Shown here: positions 33,126-42,648 of the stretch, in pieces
How the letters are laid out: each line of letters starts with the position of its first letter
How positions within the stretch are numbered: the stretch's first letter is position 1
From: Methanosarcina barkeri str. Wiesmoor
Lineage (GTDB): Archaea; Halobacteriota; Methanosarcinia; Methanosarcinales; Methanosarcinaceae
Reading direction: 5' to 3'
NCBI RefSeq assembly: GCF_000969985.1
Contig: NZ_CP009526.1
Location: 2,170,001-2,234,000 of the forward strand
DNA length: 64,000 nucleotides
Translations under genes and position numbers: made by a program
The notes under the pieces: model-generated
Told to the model about the DNA's origin: nothing
The model's database searches: none
The model's input: only the letters and a program-made list of their open reading frames with translations

Positions 33126-34742
33126 TCAGATTTTATTCTTTACATCACAAAGTAAGGCCGAAAATATTCTCTTAAATGTCGGGTCATCATGCAGGGTTAT
33201 ACCATAGTAGACAGGCGTTATAAGCCCTACTGCAAGGCAGATTATATAAAAATTTACAGAGAATACTTTAAGCAAAATTAACGGTAGCAAAACGATGGTG
33301 CTAATTGTCATACACTTAGCAAACATTTTGGTACTTTCTATTTTGTTAATTCCTGCAAGGTTCAACAAATATGAATTATTCCAGATCCAGAACAAAACTC
33401 CTGTAAAACTGAACAGGCCAAGGGCAAACTCAGGACTTCCGTAAGTTCCTCCTATAACCAGTGCTATGACTCTTGAGATTAATAGAGTTATACTGAATGT
33501 AAACCAGACTCCTTGCTTATCAAATACCATGTAGAGAGATGAAATCGGTTGGGATATGAAGACAAGAAATATCCATGGAACAAGAATTTTTATATATATC
33601 CCTGAAATGTACCAGCTCTCTCCATAAATAAACGTAAATATCTCTTTTCCTAGAATCAGCAAGAGTATCGTCGGGAATACTCCTATTAAAATTAGCTTTT
33701 TGTAAACTTCTCCAACTATGTCTTTCATACCTCCAGGTTCATTACCATTTTTCACTGCACTAATTTTCTGGAAAAAAACCTGTTCTATAGCTGCTCCTAA
33801 AAATCCCAACGGAATATTTAATATCTGATTTGCAAGAAAAAAATATCCTACAATGCTCGTCCCATAATAATGTCCAAGCAAAAGGGTCGGTATCTGTAAT
33901 GAAATAGTGTTTGTAAGAGTAGATGAGGAATTGAATAATGGAAAATCTTTATATTGAATAGCCATTTCTTTTACTTTTTTCAGTGAGACTTTTTTGAAGA
34001 TCCTTAAATCTTCCCTTATGCCTTTTAGCATGAAAAGGTCTGCATTTCCATATCCCGCAATAGATCCTACTATCAGGCCTAACGGAGAGGCATTCCATAT
34101 AGGGATAGCTAACTGGAGTGCTCCGGTTGAAACAGAATTTATCACTTTGGACCCAGCTATGACTCCAAAACTGGTCTTTCTTGAAAGCCAGTAGTTCTGC
34201 GTGAGAAAAATGCCGTTTAAAAATATTATTGCTGGAATATAAATTAAATACTTTGAGATTTCCGGAGCATTAAATAAATAACCAACATATTTTGGGAAAA
34301 ACAACATTATTAAGGCTGTTATTAAAGATGTAAGAGTTACCAGTATTGCGCAGAGACAAGCAAGGTTTGCAGAATCTTCCTCTGTTTTCGGCAACATGAT
34401 CGCAAATTGATAGGAAAAAGTAGAGAAAATTATCAGTACGCTTGAAATTGAAAGAATAAGATGAGAAATTCCGATATCTTCAGGATTATAAATTTTAACG
34501 GCTAAAAATACAGAAATTATGCTCAGGAACTGTGCAGTGATATTTCCAGATATGAGTTTTAGTATATCGGCAATAAAAGACGTTTTTTTAGGTTCTGACC
34601 TTAAACCTCCATTCCTTCCCCTTATTTCATCCAGAGTATCAAGCTCAATTTTTCCGATATCAGAGTATTGTCGGCCTTCAAATGCTCCGGTGTTAGGGCA
34701 CCAGCCCATTAGTTTTTTAACATATTCGAGAGTGATAGTCAT
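33126..34742 (-). CDS. Polysaccharide flippase (Wzx/MATE-like) with LMGWCPN N-terminus
   Basis: About 538 residues. Twelve to fourteen predicted membrane helices from residue about 60 to the end, with the pattern of PST/Wzx oligosaccharide flippases, which move lipid-linked sugars across the membrane. The first 45 residues are soluble and carry LMGWCPNTGAFEGRQ, a motif seen at the start of many Methanosarcina proteins (DUF1673-like). I chose ATG 34742, preceded by GGGAGCG, rather than GTG at 34802. It could belong to surface glycan export together with the ABC gene at 35797-37629, though no glycosyltransferase is nearby. Confidence 0.85.
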   Translation of the reverse strand: MTITLEYVKKLMGWCPNTGAFEGRQYSDIGKIELDTLDEIRGRNGGLRSEPKKTSFIADILKLISGNITAQFLSIISVFLAVKIYNPEDIGISHLILSISSVLIIFSTFSYQFAIMLPKTEEDSANLACLCAILVTLTSLITALIMLFFPKYVGYLFNAPEISKYLIYIPAIIFLNGIFLTQNYWLSRKTSFGVIAGSKVINSVSTGALQLAIPIWNASPLGLIVGSIAGYGNADLFMLKGIREDLRIFKKVSLKKVKEMAIQYKDFPLFNSSSTLTNTISLQIPTLLLGHYYGTSIVGYFFLANQILNIPLGFLGAAIEQVFFQKISAVKNGNEPGGMKDIVGEVYKKLILIGVFPTILLLILGKEIFTFIYGESWYISGIYIKILVPWIFLVFISQPISSLYMVFDKQGVWFTFSITLLISRVIALVIGGTYGSPEFALGLFSFTGVLFWIWNNSYLLNLAGINKIESTKMFAKCMTISTIVLLPLILLKVFSVNFYIICLAVGLITPVYYGITLHDDPTFKRIFSALLCDVKNKI

Positions 34743-34849
34743 ACTACGCTCCCGGACTTGCAATGTATATCTCTGGTATGTAAAGTCTATTGATAAGCAC
34801 ACTCTTGTTATTTTTATTTTCCCGGTAAATATCTTTAAGGAAATACAAG

Positions 34850-34945
34850 AAAGCTGTCAAACATAGGAGCGCTGTTAAACATAGGAAAGCTGCCAAACAT
34901 AGGAGCACTGTCAAACATAGGAAAGCTGTCAAACAAAAGCCGCAA
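34850..34945. repeat. Short tandem repeat (18-bp type)
   Basis: Units like GTCAAACATAGGAGCACT and GCCAAACATAGGAGCACTG repeat five times. The minus-strand frame would read a Cys-Leu-Thr-Ala-Phe repeat (CLTAFLCLTVLLCLAAFL), which I regard as a by-product of the repeat. Confidence 0.85.
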
Positions 34946-35082
34946 ATCAACATCAACTTTACTTTCCATTTATGCCATGAACATAAGCTAGTAAAGAATG
35001 TTGGGGAGTGCATTAATGGAGAGTTAATTGAGTCAAGCTTGAAATAGTAAGCCAAGGCTACACCTCATTTTCCTTTCAGAAT

Positions 35083-35538
35083 TCAGGTCTGTTCTACCAA
35101 TTCCTTTAATTTTCGAAATAATTCGTCAGCTAGTTTTGTTGGATCTTCCGTACTCTGAAGTTTGAGATTCATTTCTTCTGCAAAGTCCCAGAGCAGTTCA
35201 ATGCATTCCCTATATCTTTCACAAGATCCGCATTCTCCTTCGTGTTCATACCAGACCTGCATCCCGTGTTTTGCCGAAACAAAAATTATTGCGTTGACCT
35301 TGAAGGGAATGGATCTTCCGAAGAGTATCCCTTTCTTTGAGTCCAATTTATCTACTTCGATTCTGTTTGCACTGGCCATCTCAAGCAGGGTTTCTTCAAT
35401 ACGCTTATCCATACTGAGGAGCGCTCTTGAGACCGCCTGCCTCGAGATCCTAAATTGTTTTGCAATATTAATGTTCGGGAGTCCATTACGGCGCAAGACC
35501 CAGAATTTGAATTGTTTTTCATCTACTGGAAGGAACAT
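35083..35538 (-). CDS. HTH regulator with a Cys cluster
   Basis: 151 residues from ATG 35538; the frame is open for 25 further codons. The N-terminal part FWVLRRNGLPNINIAKQFRI then SRQAVSRALLSMDKRI is a helix-turn-helix like that of Tfx/LuxR-type DNA-binding domains. The C-terminal half has HEGECGSCERYRECIELL, a Cys-x2-Cys-x4-Cys cluster suited to zinc or iron-sulfur binding. Methanosarcina has several paralogues of this kind. It lies between the flippase and the ABC transporter on the same strand, so it may control them. Redox or metal sensing is inference. Confidence 0.75.
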   Translation of the reverse strand: MFLPVDEKQFKFWVLRRNGLPNINIAKQFRISRQAVSRALLSMDKRIEETLLEMASANRIEVDKLDSKKGILFGRSIPFKVNAIIFVSAKHGMQVWYEHEGECGSCERYRECIELLWDFAEEMNLKLQSTEDPTKLADELFRKLKELVEQT

Positions 35539-35796
35539 GTGTAAACGTACCAAAATTGACAATATATAATTTTCTATTTTAGAAGTTTTTAAATTATTCC
35601 AAGAATTATACATTTGAAATGAAAAACAGTAATTGGCATTGCTAGCACGAATATTTCCCTTTGCTTACAGCGGATAAGGCCACATGATCTTGTTTTTTAT
35701 TTTTAATATCAATATTACATTTTTATCATTACTTTTGCAGGAATTTTATTTATCGTTGCCTTTGCAGGAATTTTTTTATATACATATGAACTTTGT

Positions 35797-37629
35797 TTAT
35801 AAAGATGCAATTTTGGTCGATAAATCTGGAGAGTTACTTGAAAATACAGATGTCTTGTTATAGAGTTTATAGTACTCACCCTTTAACTCAAGCAACTCAT
35901 CGTGTTTTCCACTCTCAACAATCTCTCCGTTTTTCAGCACATAAATTGCATCCGCATTTTTTACCGTAGACAAACGGTGTGCGATGGTTATTACTGTCAT
36001 ATCCTTTGAGATTCTATCAATTGATTCCATTACGCGCTGCTCAGCTATGTTATCAAGTGAACTTGTTGCTTCATCTAAAAGCAAAATTTCAGGTTTTCGC
36101 AAGATTATCCGTGCGATTGCAATACGTTGCCGTTGCCCTCCAGACAGTTTGATGCCCTGGTCACCAATAATTGTATCGTAGCCTTCAGAGGTCGCCATAA
36201 TAAATTCATGAGCATCGGCAAGTTTTGCAGCTTCGATGATTTCATCATCGTTGCAGTCTAGACCAAATCGGATATTCTCTTTAATGGAATCGTGATAAAT
36301 AAATGTCTCCTGCCCAAGGTATCCGAGTCTCTTTAAATAATCTGAATGATTGAATTCGTTAAGATTTACTCCATCGACGAGGATTTCTCCGGACGTTGGC
36401 CTGTACAAAAGTGCCAATAAATTTGCAACTGTAGTTTTTCCAGCGCCAGAATTACCGACGATTGCAGTCTTTGTGCTTTTTTTAATTGTAAACGACAAGT
36501 TGTTAATGGTATATTTTTGAGTGTCACGGTATCTGAAAAACACGTTTTTAAAAATGATTGATTCTTGAAACAGAAATTCTCGCTTCGGCACAGTATTTAA
36601 ATGAACATTCTTATTATTTTTATCCTGCAGAAAGTTATATACTGCTTCAATTGCAGGAAACTGCTGTACTATTACACCAAATTGTGACTGGCAAGCGTTT
36701 AGAGCAGGTATTGTCCTGTAAAGAGCAAGCAGGAACGTCCCAAATATTCCTATGTATGGTAAAAAATGACCATCAGTCAAATAGTAAAGCCCTGCAGCGC
36801 CAAGTGAAATTATCAGAAAGATCAGCAGGTTATTTGCTGCGCCTGGAAGTCGTTGAAGAATCATAGCAAATACATAACTTTTTCTAATATTATCTACTGC
36901 CTTATTATAATTCCCGGCCCAGAAATCGATTGAATCAGTAATAAATATTGTTTTAATTCCTGAAATAAATTCGTTATATATGACGGATTTTGCGCGTGCG
37001 GAGTGGTTTAAAACTAATGAATGCTTGTAAACTCTTGAAAAAATAACGTTTTTCATAAGAAAAACATAGATGGCTCCAAAAATTAGAATAAAAGTACTGA
37101 TCTTGGAGGATAGAATAAAAATAAACGAGAGATAGAACAAACAAAGCAACAGATTCTGAAAAAAGCCTACAACGTTAAAAACAGCAAGTCCTGTTTGTTC
37201 TACTGCTTGTTGCCCAATATATAAAATATCACCCTGCTTATGACTGGCAAAATATTCATATGGCTGTTTTCTCAGGGTATTAAAAACCAGGCGATCAGTT
37301 GTATCCCTTACAGTAGCAAATGTCTTACTTCCAAGATACGAGACACCTACTTCTACTCCTGCACTAATTATACTTACGATAGCAAGTACAATAGCAGATA
37401 CAAGAAATGGATTAAGATCTCCATAGGTATATGATTGATAAATTCTATCAATAAAATTAGAACTCTGATTGATATCGAGTCCATAGTTAATAATTGGATA
37501 GATAAGAAATACTCTGAGAACATCCAAAAAGCTGAAAACTAGAAGACTTATAAGATAGATGCCTAACAGTTTTCGATGTGGTCTAAACAGAAAATAGAGT
37601 ATTTGAAGCGAACTATTATTATTGGTCAT
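35797..37629 (-). CDS. ABC transporter, fused permease and ATPase (MsbA-type exporter)
   Basis: 610 residues. N-terminal six-helix permease (about 15-325) followed by an ATPase with Walker A GNSGAGKT at 392-399, Q-loop at YLGQETF, signature LSGGQ at 495-499 and Walker B LLLDE at about 516-520, then the H-loop AHRLST. It is a half-transporter expected to homodimerise and export lipids, glycolipids or peptides. It is complete, with normal length. The gene pair with a flippase suggests a surface-glycan or lipid export role, but there are no assembly genes next to it. Confidence 0.93.
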   Translation of the reverse strand: MTNNNSSLQILYFLFRPHRKLLGIYLISLLVFSFLDVLRVFLIYPIINYGLDINQSSNFIDRIYQSYTYGDLNPFLVSAIVLAIVSIISAGVEVGVSYLGSKTFATVRDTTDRLVFNTLRKQPYEYFASHKQGDILYIGQQAVEQTGLAVFNVVGFFQNLLLCLFYLSFIFILSSKISTFILIFGAIYVFLMKNVIFSRVYKHSLVLNHSARAKSVIYNEFISGIKTIFITDSIDFWAGNYNKAVDNIRKSYVFAMILQRLPGAANNLLIFLIISLGAAGLYYLTDGHFLPYIGIFGTFLLALYRTIPALNACQSQFGVIVQQFPAIEAVYNFLQDKNNKNVHLNTVPKREFLFQESIIFKNVFFRYRDTQKYTINNLSFTIKKSTKTAIVGNSGAGKTTVANLLALLYRPTSGEILVDGVNLNEFNHSDYLKRLGYLGQETFIYHDSIKENIRFGLDCNDDEIIEAAKLADAHEFIMATSEGYDTIIGDQGIKLSGGQRQRIAIARIILRKPEILLLDEATSSLDNIAEQRVMESIDRISKDMTVITIAHRLSTVKNADAIYVLKNGEIVESGKHDELLELKGEYYKLYNKTSVFSSNSPDLSTKIASL

Positions 37630-38202
37630 TGAAACAAATTCCTTAGAGCGTTTCTGAAATTACATATTTTTCACTTTTTAAAGTTTAACATACTCCAATA
37701 ATCAAACATTATCTGAACCATGAAGAAATATTAATTCTTGAAGTCAGTTTAATCTAGGACTCAAATCTAGGACAAAGCTCTAACTGTTTTTTATTTACCG
37801 ACGGAGTGAGTGTAAATGTATGAATGTTGACTATATATATTTATTTGTTATTCCATTATGTATAAAAATTAGCTTATTTCTTATTTCCTCTTTCGTTTCA
37901 TAATTATATGTAGAAAAATACAATCCGAAATAAACTCTAGCGAGCCAGCTAAAGCAGGAAATCAGTAAAAATATTGAGTCAGTAAACCTCAAGTCATAAG
38001 ACATTAGAGATTAAATACATCAGAGATTAAGTACATCAGAGATTGTGGTAAAATCTTGTAAATTTTAAACTGTTTTATCCTATTTTGAGCTTTTAAACAA
38101 CTTTTGAATAGAGTTAAAAGGACATCTTTTTTAAGTTAAGTACTCATCTGTTTATAAAATAGTTATAAGTTAAATACGCTATATTGTACATATAAAATTA
38201 TT
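37630..38202. other. AT-rich intergenic region
   Basis: No gene seen. The ABC gene promoter should be near 37640-37700 (TTTTTAAAGTTTAACATAC). A 13-bp repeat CATCAGAGATTAA-type occurs at 38001-38045. Confidence 0.4.
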
Positions 38203-38508
38203 ATGGATTACAAGACCAGATTAGGAATTAAAAATATGTTATTGCTAGGCATAACAACCTTTGACCCGAAGAATACTATAGAGCTGTTTAAGCGATGGGA
38301 ACAGGTCGAAAATAAGGTTTTTCCAGATGGGTTGAAGATTATTAATCAGTGGTTTGATGCAGGAGGATGACGTGTAATAACTCTATTTGACGTAGAAACC
38401 GTCAAAGATTATCTGGCTTATAATTTGCCATTTACTGATTTATGCCAGATTGACGTGTTTCCTGTCATAAGGCCGAAGATTTTAAAAATTCCACAATATA
38501 CTAGATGA
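38203..38508 (+). pseudogene. DUF3303-like gene with an in-frame TGA
   Basis: Frame from ATG 38203 (or 38236). The reading MLLLGITTFDPKNTIELFKR then VFPDGLKIINQWFDAGG is interrupted by TGA at 38368-38370, then continues RVITLFDVETVKDYL and ends at TGA 38506-38508. In the DUF3303 family this position is usually Gly (GGGRVF), so one G-to-T change in GGA explains the stop. About 90-100 codons is the normal family length. The rest of the frame is intact, so the loss is recent. Confidence 0.65.
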
Positions 38509-38540
38509 AAAAAATTGAGCAGTTCAGCTAATTATCTGTA

Positions 38541-38594
38541 AAATACAAATATTCTTTGAAATACAGATATTCTTTGAAATACAGATATTCTTTG
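38541..38594. repeat. 18-bp tandem repeat, three copies
   Basis: The unit AAATACAGATATTCTTTG is repeated three times, the first with one difference. It abuts the GAGCTCATCCC element end at 38594. Confidence 0.85.
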
Positions 38595-38719
38595 AGCTCA
38601 TCCCAAAACCAGTTTTATCCCCACATCAATAAGAGTATCAGAATCTTTTTTCAGGATCGGAAGCTCTATTAATAATCCGGAATATGATAGTCAGAGAAAC
38701 AATTTTGAGTTTTGTGATC
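38594..38719. mobile_element. Probable GAGCCTATCCC-family element, copy D
   Basis: Starts GAGCTCATCCCAAAACCAG and contains ATCAATAAGAGTATCAGAAT and TTTTCAGGATCGGAAG, resembling copy A read in the opposite direction. The right end near GAGTTTTGTGATC is degraded, so the boundary is uncertain. Confidence 0.4.
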
Positions 38720-38755
38720 CGTTATTTATTTCATTTGAATACCCCGCTAGCTTGC

Positions 38756-38868
38756 AGGCTGTCCGACAATTGTTGGTAGTAATAAAAAAGTGCTAAAAAG
38801 AAAGCAAATAAGGCCTTTAAATCAAAAAAGGAATTCTTTTATTACCGAAAGTAGTTGTCGGACAGCCT
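38756..38868. mobile_element. 113-bp MITE with AGGCTGTCCGACAA ends
   Basis: The ends AGGCTGTCCGACAA and the inverted TTGTCGGACAGCCT are exact; similarity continues for about 30 bp (…GGTAATAAAA). The core is A-rich. CTTGC flanks both sides (one base apart on the right), possibly a target duplication. Confidence 0.7.
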
Positions 38869-39058
38869 CCTTGCAGCAGGGTGCGTCAGCGCAACTTTGA
38901 TTTTTCTTTACCGGCTGCCCTGACATTTTATCTTCCGGGCACTTTGACTTTTTATTTTCCGGATCTTTGACTTTCCTATTTTCCGGGCAAAAAGAGAGCT
39001 CTTTGACTTCCCTATTTATTATGTCTTTTATCCTTTTATTTTCCTGATGTCTTGACAT
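38822..39058 (-). CDS. Doubtful Cys/Lys-rich small ORF running into a MITE
   Basis: 78 codons, starting MSRHQENKRIKDIINREVKE, with four widely spaced Cys-Pro or Cys-Cys spots. The last 16 codons lie in the MITE at 38756-38868, so if it was a gene its 3' end has been replaced. No family known; low-complexity composition. Confidence 0.25.
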   Translation of the reverse strand: MSRHQENKRIKDIINREVKELSFCPENRKVKDPENKKSKCPEDKMSGQPVKKNQSCADAPCCKEAVRQLLSVIKEFLF

Positions 39059-39245
39059 TTTATTTTCAGCACACTATTACCTTCTTTTTTTCGAATACTC
39101 CAATTCTTTGCCTGAGTTCTGTGAGTTGATGCTACACCAAGGAGTTGATACTGTGTTGAGAGGAAAATGTCGTTTTCTTAGCTTAAGGTGGCAGAGAACC
39201 GTAGAGGTAAAAAGTAATTCTCAGAATCCGATCCAATCGATCCTG

Positions 39246-40346
39246 TCAGGCTTCCGTGGAATCGAAAGCAAATTCCGCGTAAACCGGGTAGTGGTCCGAA
39301 ACAGCATTCGTTTCTTCTGAAGTCAGGTTATATTTAAGGTCATATCTGAACAAGCCACTGTTTCCTGTAAAATAAGATTCCATATCTTCGGTAATTATTA
39401 TTCTATCATAGGTGCAGTTTGTGTCTCCAGTTGTGGTGTCCATGCTGTTATCTATCAGCCAGCAGTACTCTCCACAGCTCAGGGAATTTGCTTTATTCTC
39501 ATCAAAATAAGAGCCATCTGCATTCAGGTCACCCATAATAACGAAGTTATCCTCCACAGGGCAAGTTTGTCTGGTGCTATCAAGAACAGTTGAAAGAGAA
39601 TTAATTTCTTCGGTGGCTTCGTCCGGGTCGGTATGAACAGTTATCAGAACAAGGTTGAGGGTTTCGTTCCTATCCTCAAAAGTTGCTATATAAGGCTGCC
39701 TGTGGAATGGATCAGTTCCTTCGGGTTTGGAATAAGTATAAGGTTCACCTTCCAGCTTTACCCGGTCACTGTCATAAATATATGCATATTGTTCTTTGCT
39801 TGAAGTCCTGCCAAGCCTCTCGCTAACGACATAGGAATAATTAGCCCTTTCACTGTTCACAACCTTTATCAGCGCAGGAAGAGCAGTCTGGGAACTGTCC
39901 CGGATTTCCTGTACTGCAACAATATCGTAAGTGCGGAGAACTTTTGCAAGCGTATTCATTATCTTGGGATTTGAAGCTTTTTTGACCCCAAAGACCTGAA
40001 TATTAAAAGCCCCAATCCTGAGGGTTTCCTCCTGGGAACCATTATCATGAGATGATAAAGAAGTTCCGTTTACCGCAACCAACCCTGATTGGTTTTCTGT
40101 AACAGTTTCTTCGGCATAAGGAGTAATCACGCTAGAATCCTCAGCTTCGGCATGGATAACCCTACTTGAACCCTCAGATGACTGAGAAGGATTTTCCGCT
40201 GCATCTGAAACTCTTGATAAATATCCTGAGTCCGAATTTTCTGCAGAATCGACATTCATTTGCTCAGTAGAGTCTATACATCCTGGCAAAAATACGAAAA
40301 TTACCGCAAGGTAAATTAAAAACTTGTGATGTAATTTAGAATCCAT
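39246..40346 (-). CDS. Secreted lipoprotein with a DNase I-like (EEP) domain
   Basis: 366 residues. Signal peptide of lipoprotein type, FLIYLAVIFVFLPGC, with Cys23 as the lipid-anchor site. A Ser/Glu-rich linker follows to about residue 100. Then an endonuclease/exonuclease/phosphatase domain: LRIGAFNIQVFG, IVAVQEIRD (metal-binding Glu), LITVHTDPDEA, MGDLNADGSYFDE and the final SDHYPVYAEF (catalytic Asp-His). This is the DNase I-like arrangement of archaeal extracellular nucleases. It probably degrades extracellular DNA at the cell surface for phosphate or nucleotides, or to disperse aggregates (inference). Confidence 0.9.
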   Translation of the reverse strand: MDSKLHHKFLIYLAVIFVFLPGCIDSTEQMNVDSAENSDSGYLSRVSDAAENPSQSSEGSSRVIHAEAEDSSVITPYAEETVTENQSGLVAVNGTSLSSHDNGSQEETLRIGAFNIQVFGVKKASNPKIMNTLAKVLRTYDIVAVQEIRDSSQTALPALIKVVNSERANYSYVVSERLGRTSSKEQYAYIYDSDRVKLEGEPYTYSKPEGTDPFHRQPYIATFEDRNETLNLVLITVHTDPDEATEEINSLSTVLDSTRQTCPVEDNFVIMGDLNADGSYFDENKANSLSCGEYCWLIDNSMDTTTGDTNCTYDRIIITEDMESYFTGNSGLFRYDLKYNLTSEETNAVSDHYPVYAEFAFDSTEA

Positions 40347-40973
40347 GTTTCACCTCTTATTCAGGCTTTGAGAACCTTACACTGAAGTTCCTCTATAAAT
40401 ATTTGAAAAAATAAAATCCAAAAAGAAATAACTCTTATTTTATACAGTCTGGTTTTATACAGAAATATAATTATTTATATTATATAAAAATAGAGGTTTA
40501 TATTACCATAGTTTATATTGCCCATTAAGGATTTGAACAAAAAGATCTGAAAGCTAGTGTATAAATATCGAACATGCTTTTCTATTGGAAAAACTTCTTA
40601 AAATTAGATCAAAGTTTATTCATTATTTTTCCCAGCTTTTCCAGAAACATCAGGTACTGCTACTCACCTGTGAACTACCCCTAAGTTAAAGACTTCGGGG
40701 TTTTACACTTCTACCTATAAACACCACAAATTCTTCGTTTCTTCATCTTCTCACTTTTCTCAGGAAACATGATATGTGATTTTACAAAGGGCATACAGAT
40801 AAAGCGTTTGAATAATTAGGACGACTCTAATAAAATATGTTGCTGGACAAACTTGTTTAATATAGGAGCATCCCAAAATATTTAGAATTGACGTAATTAG
40901 ATTTCCAGAAAGATGTTTATATTTTTAAATAAAGATGTTTATTATACTGCTTTTTGTTCAGGAGGGGTGAAAT
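40347..40973. other. Intergenic region with an IS605-like end remnant
   Basis: About 630 bp with no gene. The segment 40670-40712 is described separately. TTTATATTATATAAAAATAG (40473-40492) may be a promoter element for the lipoprotein or a chance AT run. Confidence 0.4.
40670..40712. mobile_element. Remnant resembling the end of IS200/IS605-type (tnpB) elements
   Basis: GTGAACTACCCC followed by a 9-bp stem with one mismatch (CCCCTAAGT / ACTTCGGGG) and TTTTACACTTCT resembles the right end of archaeal IS605/IS1341 elements, which carries the hairpin recognised by the transposase and is related to the omega-RNA scaffold. No tnpA or tnpB is present. Confidence 0.4.
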
Positions 40974-42455
40974 ATGACTGATTTCAAGAAAGATTCAGGA
41001 AAAGAAGAGATTTCTGATAAAAGTATCTCTATCAAAACTAAAGATAAAAATCCAGAGAAAGAAATGGAAAAGGGAACAGAAAAAGAAATAAAAATAAAAC
41101 CGAAAAACCACAAAGCTCTGCTTGAAAGGTATGAGCAGCGGCTGAAAGATTTGGATCCGGAGCTTATCATCCCTGAAGATGAGATTGCCCTAAAGGAAGC
41201 CTTTATGCATGCAAAGGAGGTTTTTGAGCCCGAAGAACTGGTAAGCTGGTTTACAGTTAAAGCCGATCCTTTTTACAGATCCGTATCCTGGAAAGTGCTT
41301 CTTCCCCTCTATGAAGAACTGCTTGGTATTGTGGAAAAAAAGCCTGGCCCCGAAAGTCCGGAAAACGCAGCTGTGCTGAATGGGCTTGGAGGAATCTACC
41401 GCTATATGGGGAATTACGAAGAAGCCCTCAGGCTTTTTTTAAAGGCTTTAAAAATTCGTGAAAACCTTCCAGACCAGCCCAGGCCCGAGACTGGAAATAC
41501 ACTCAGCGAGCTTGGAATTCTTTATACTCTTATGGACCGGCGCGAAGAAGCTCTTTCATACTATACCAGGTCGCTGGAGATCCATAAAAAGTTCCTGAGC
41601 CCGAAAAATCTCGGTGCTGTCAGAACCCTGAACAGAATGGCTTTTTTCTATAAGGGGCTGGAAAAAACAGAGAAGGCTGAGGAATGCTTCAGGCGGGCTC
41701 TCGAACTTCTTGAAAAGCTTCCGGAACAGGAGCCGGACAAACGTGTGGTTATGGGATACAGAGCCGGAACCTTAAATAACCTGGGTGTCCTGCTCTCGGA
41801 AATGGGCAAACTTGACGAAGCTGAGGACAGATATGGACAGGCTTTAGAGCTTCAGGAAAAAGTGTACGGTCCTGAACACCCACAGGTGGCCCAGACCCTG
41901 AACAACCTTGCCCTGCTTTATTTCCAGACCATTAGGTATGAAAAAGCCATGATCCTCTATACAAGGTCCCTGGAAATTATGGAAAAATTCGGAAAAACCG
42001 AGCATACTGGCTTTGCTACTACCCTGAACAACCTGGCAGGCGTATATGTCCAGAAAGGCCGCAATGAAAAAGCCCTGGAACTCTACACAAGAGCGCTCGA
42101 AATCCGAGAGCGTGTCCTTGGTCCTGAGGACCCTGATGTTGCCAAGACCTTGAATAACATGGGCGAACTCTACAGGATCCTTGGCCAGCACAAAAAAGCC
42201 CTTCCTCTCTACACCCGCGCCCTCAAAATCTACGAAACGACTCTCGGCCCGACACATCCCGATGTAGGCACAACCCTGAACAACCTGGCAGGCCTCCACG
42301 AAAGCATGGGCGAATACGAAACCGCAATCAACCTCTACGAAAAAGCCCTTGATATAATCGAAAAAGAATACGGGCCCGATCACCCATATTTCAAAATCAC
42401 ACGAAATAATTTAATTGGCCTTTATGAGAAAATGGAGCGAAGCTGGCGGAGATGA
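40974..42455 (+). CDS. Kinesin-light-chain-type TPR protein
   Basis: 493 residues. The first 45 residues are Lys/Glu-rich and disordered. From about residue 120 to the end there are roughly nine 42-residue TPR units of the kinesin-light-chain (TPR_10/12) type, with recurring GPEHPQVAQTLNNLALLY and EKALELYTRALEIRE. The protein is a helical scaffold for binding partners; none can be named. A GGAGGGGTGA ribosome-binding site precedes the ATG. The nucleotide sequence of the repeats is similar enough to allow slippage. Confidence 0.92.
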   Translation: MTDFKKDSGKEEISDKSISIKTKDKNPEKEMEKGTEKEIKIKPKNHKALLERYEQRLKDLDPELIIPEDEIALKEAFMHAKEVFEPEELVSWFTVKADPFYRSVSWKVLLPLYEELLGIVEKKPGPESPENAAVLNGLGGIYRYMGNYEEALRLFLKALKIRENLPDQPRPETGNTLSELGILYTLMDRREEALSYYTRSLEIHKKFLSPKNLGAVRTLNRMAFFYKGLEKTEKAEECFRRALELLEKLPEQEPDKRVVMGYRAGTLNNLGVLLSEMGKLDEAEDRYGQALELQEKVYGPEHPQVAQTLNNLALLYFQTIRYEKAMILYTRSLEIMEKFGKTEHTGFATTLNNLAGVYVQKGRNEKALELYTRALEIRERVLGPEDPDVAKTLNNMGELYRILGQHKKALPLYTRALKIYETTLGPTHPDVGTTLNNLAGLHESMGEYETAINLYEKALDIIEKEYGPDHPYFKITRNNLIGLYEKMERSWRR

Positions 42456-42648
42456 ATTTTATACAAGGAAACATGAGATCCTCAGCGATAGTAGAGATCG
42501 TCGGCAGTCAAGAAGGAACGAGATCTATATTCACAAATTTGTAAATGAAATAAATTATCTTTTCAAAAACTATTCGCTGTGCTAGCACGGTAACAGGCTC
42601 GGTATTTCAAAAGTTGACGTTTGAGTAGAAACTTAACTAGTCAGTGTT

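Noticed and set aside
34744-35055. 103-codon hydrophobic frame with CLTAFL repeats
   Set aside because: Produced by an 18-bp tandem repeat; no start signal, and it overlaps the flippase 5' end.
38368-38370. Possible selenocysteine at an in-frame TGA
   Set aside because: Methanosarcina is not known to make selenoproteins by UGA decoding, and the family has Gly here, so a nonsense mutation is simpler. Pyrrolysine uses TAG, not TGA.
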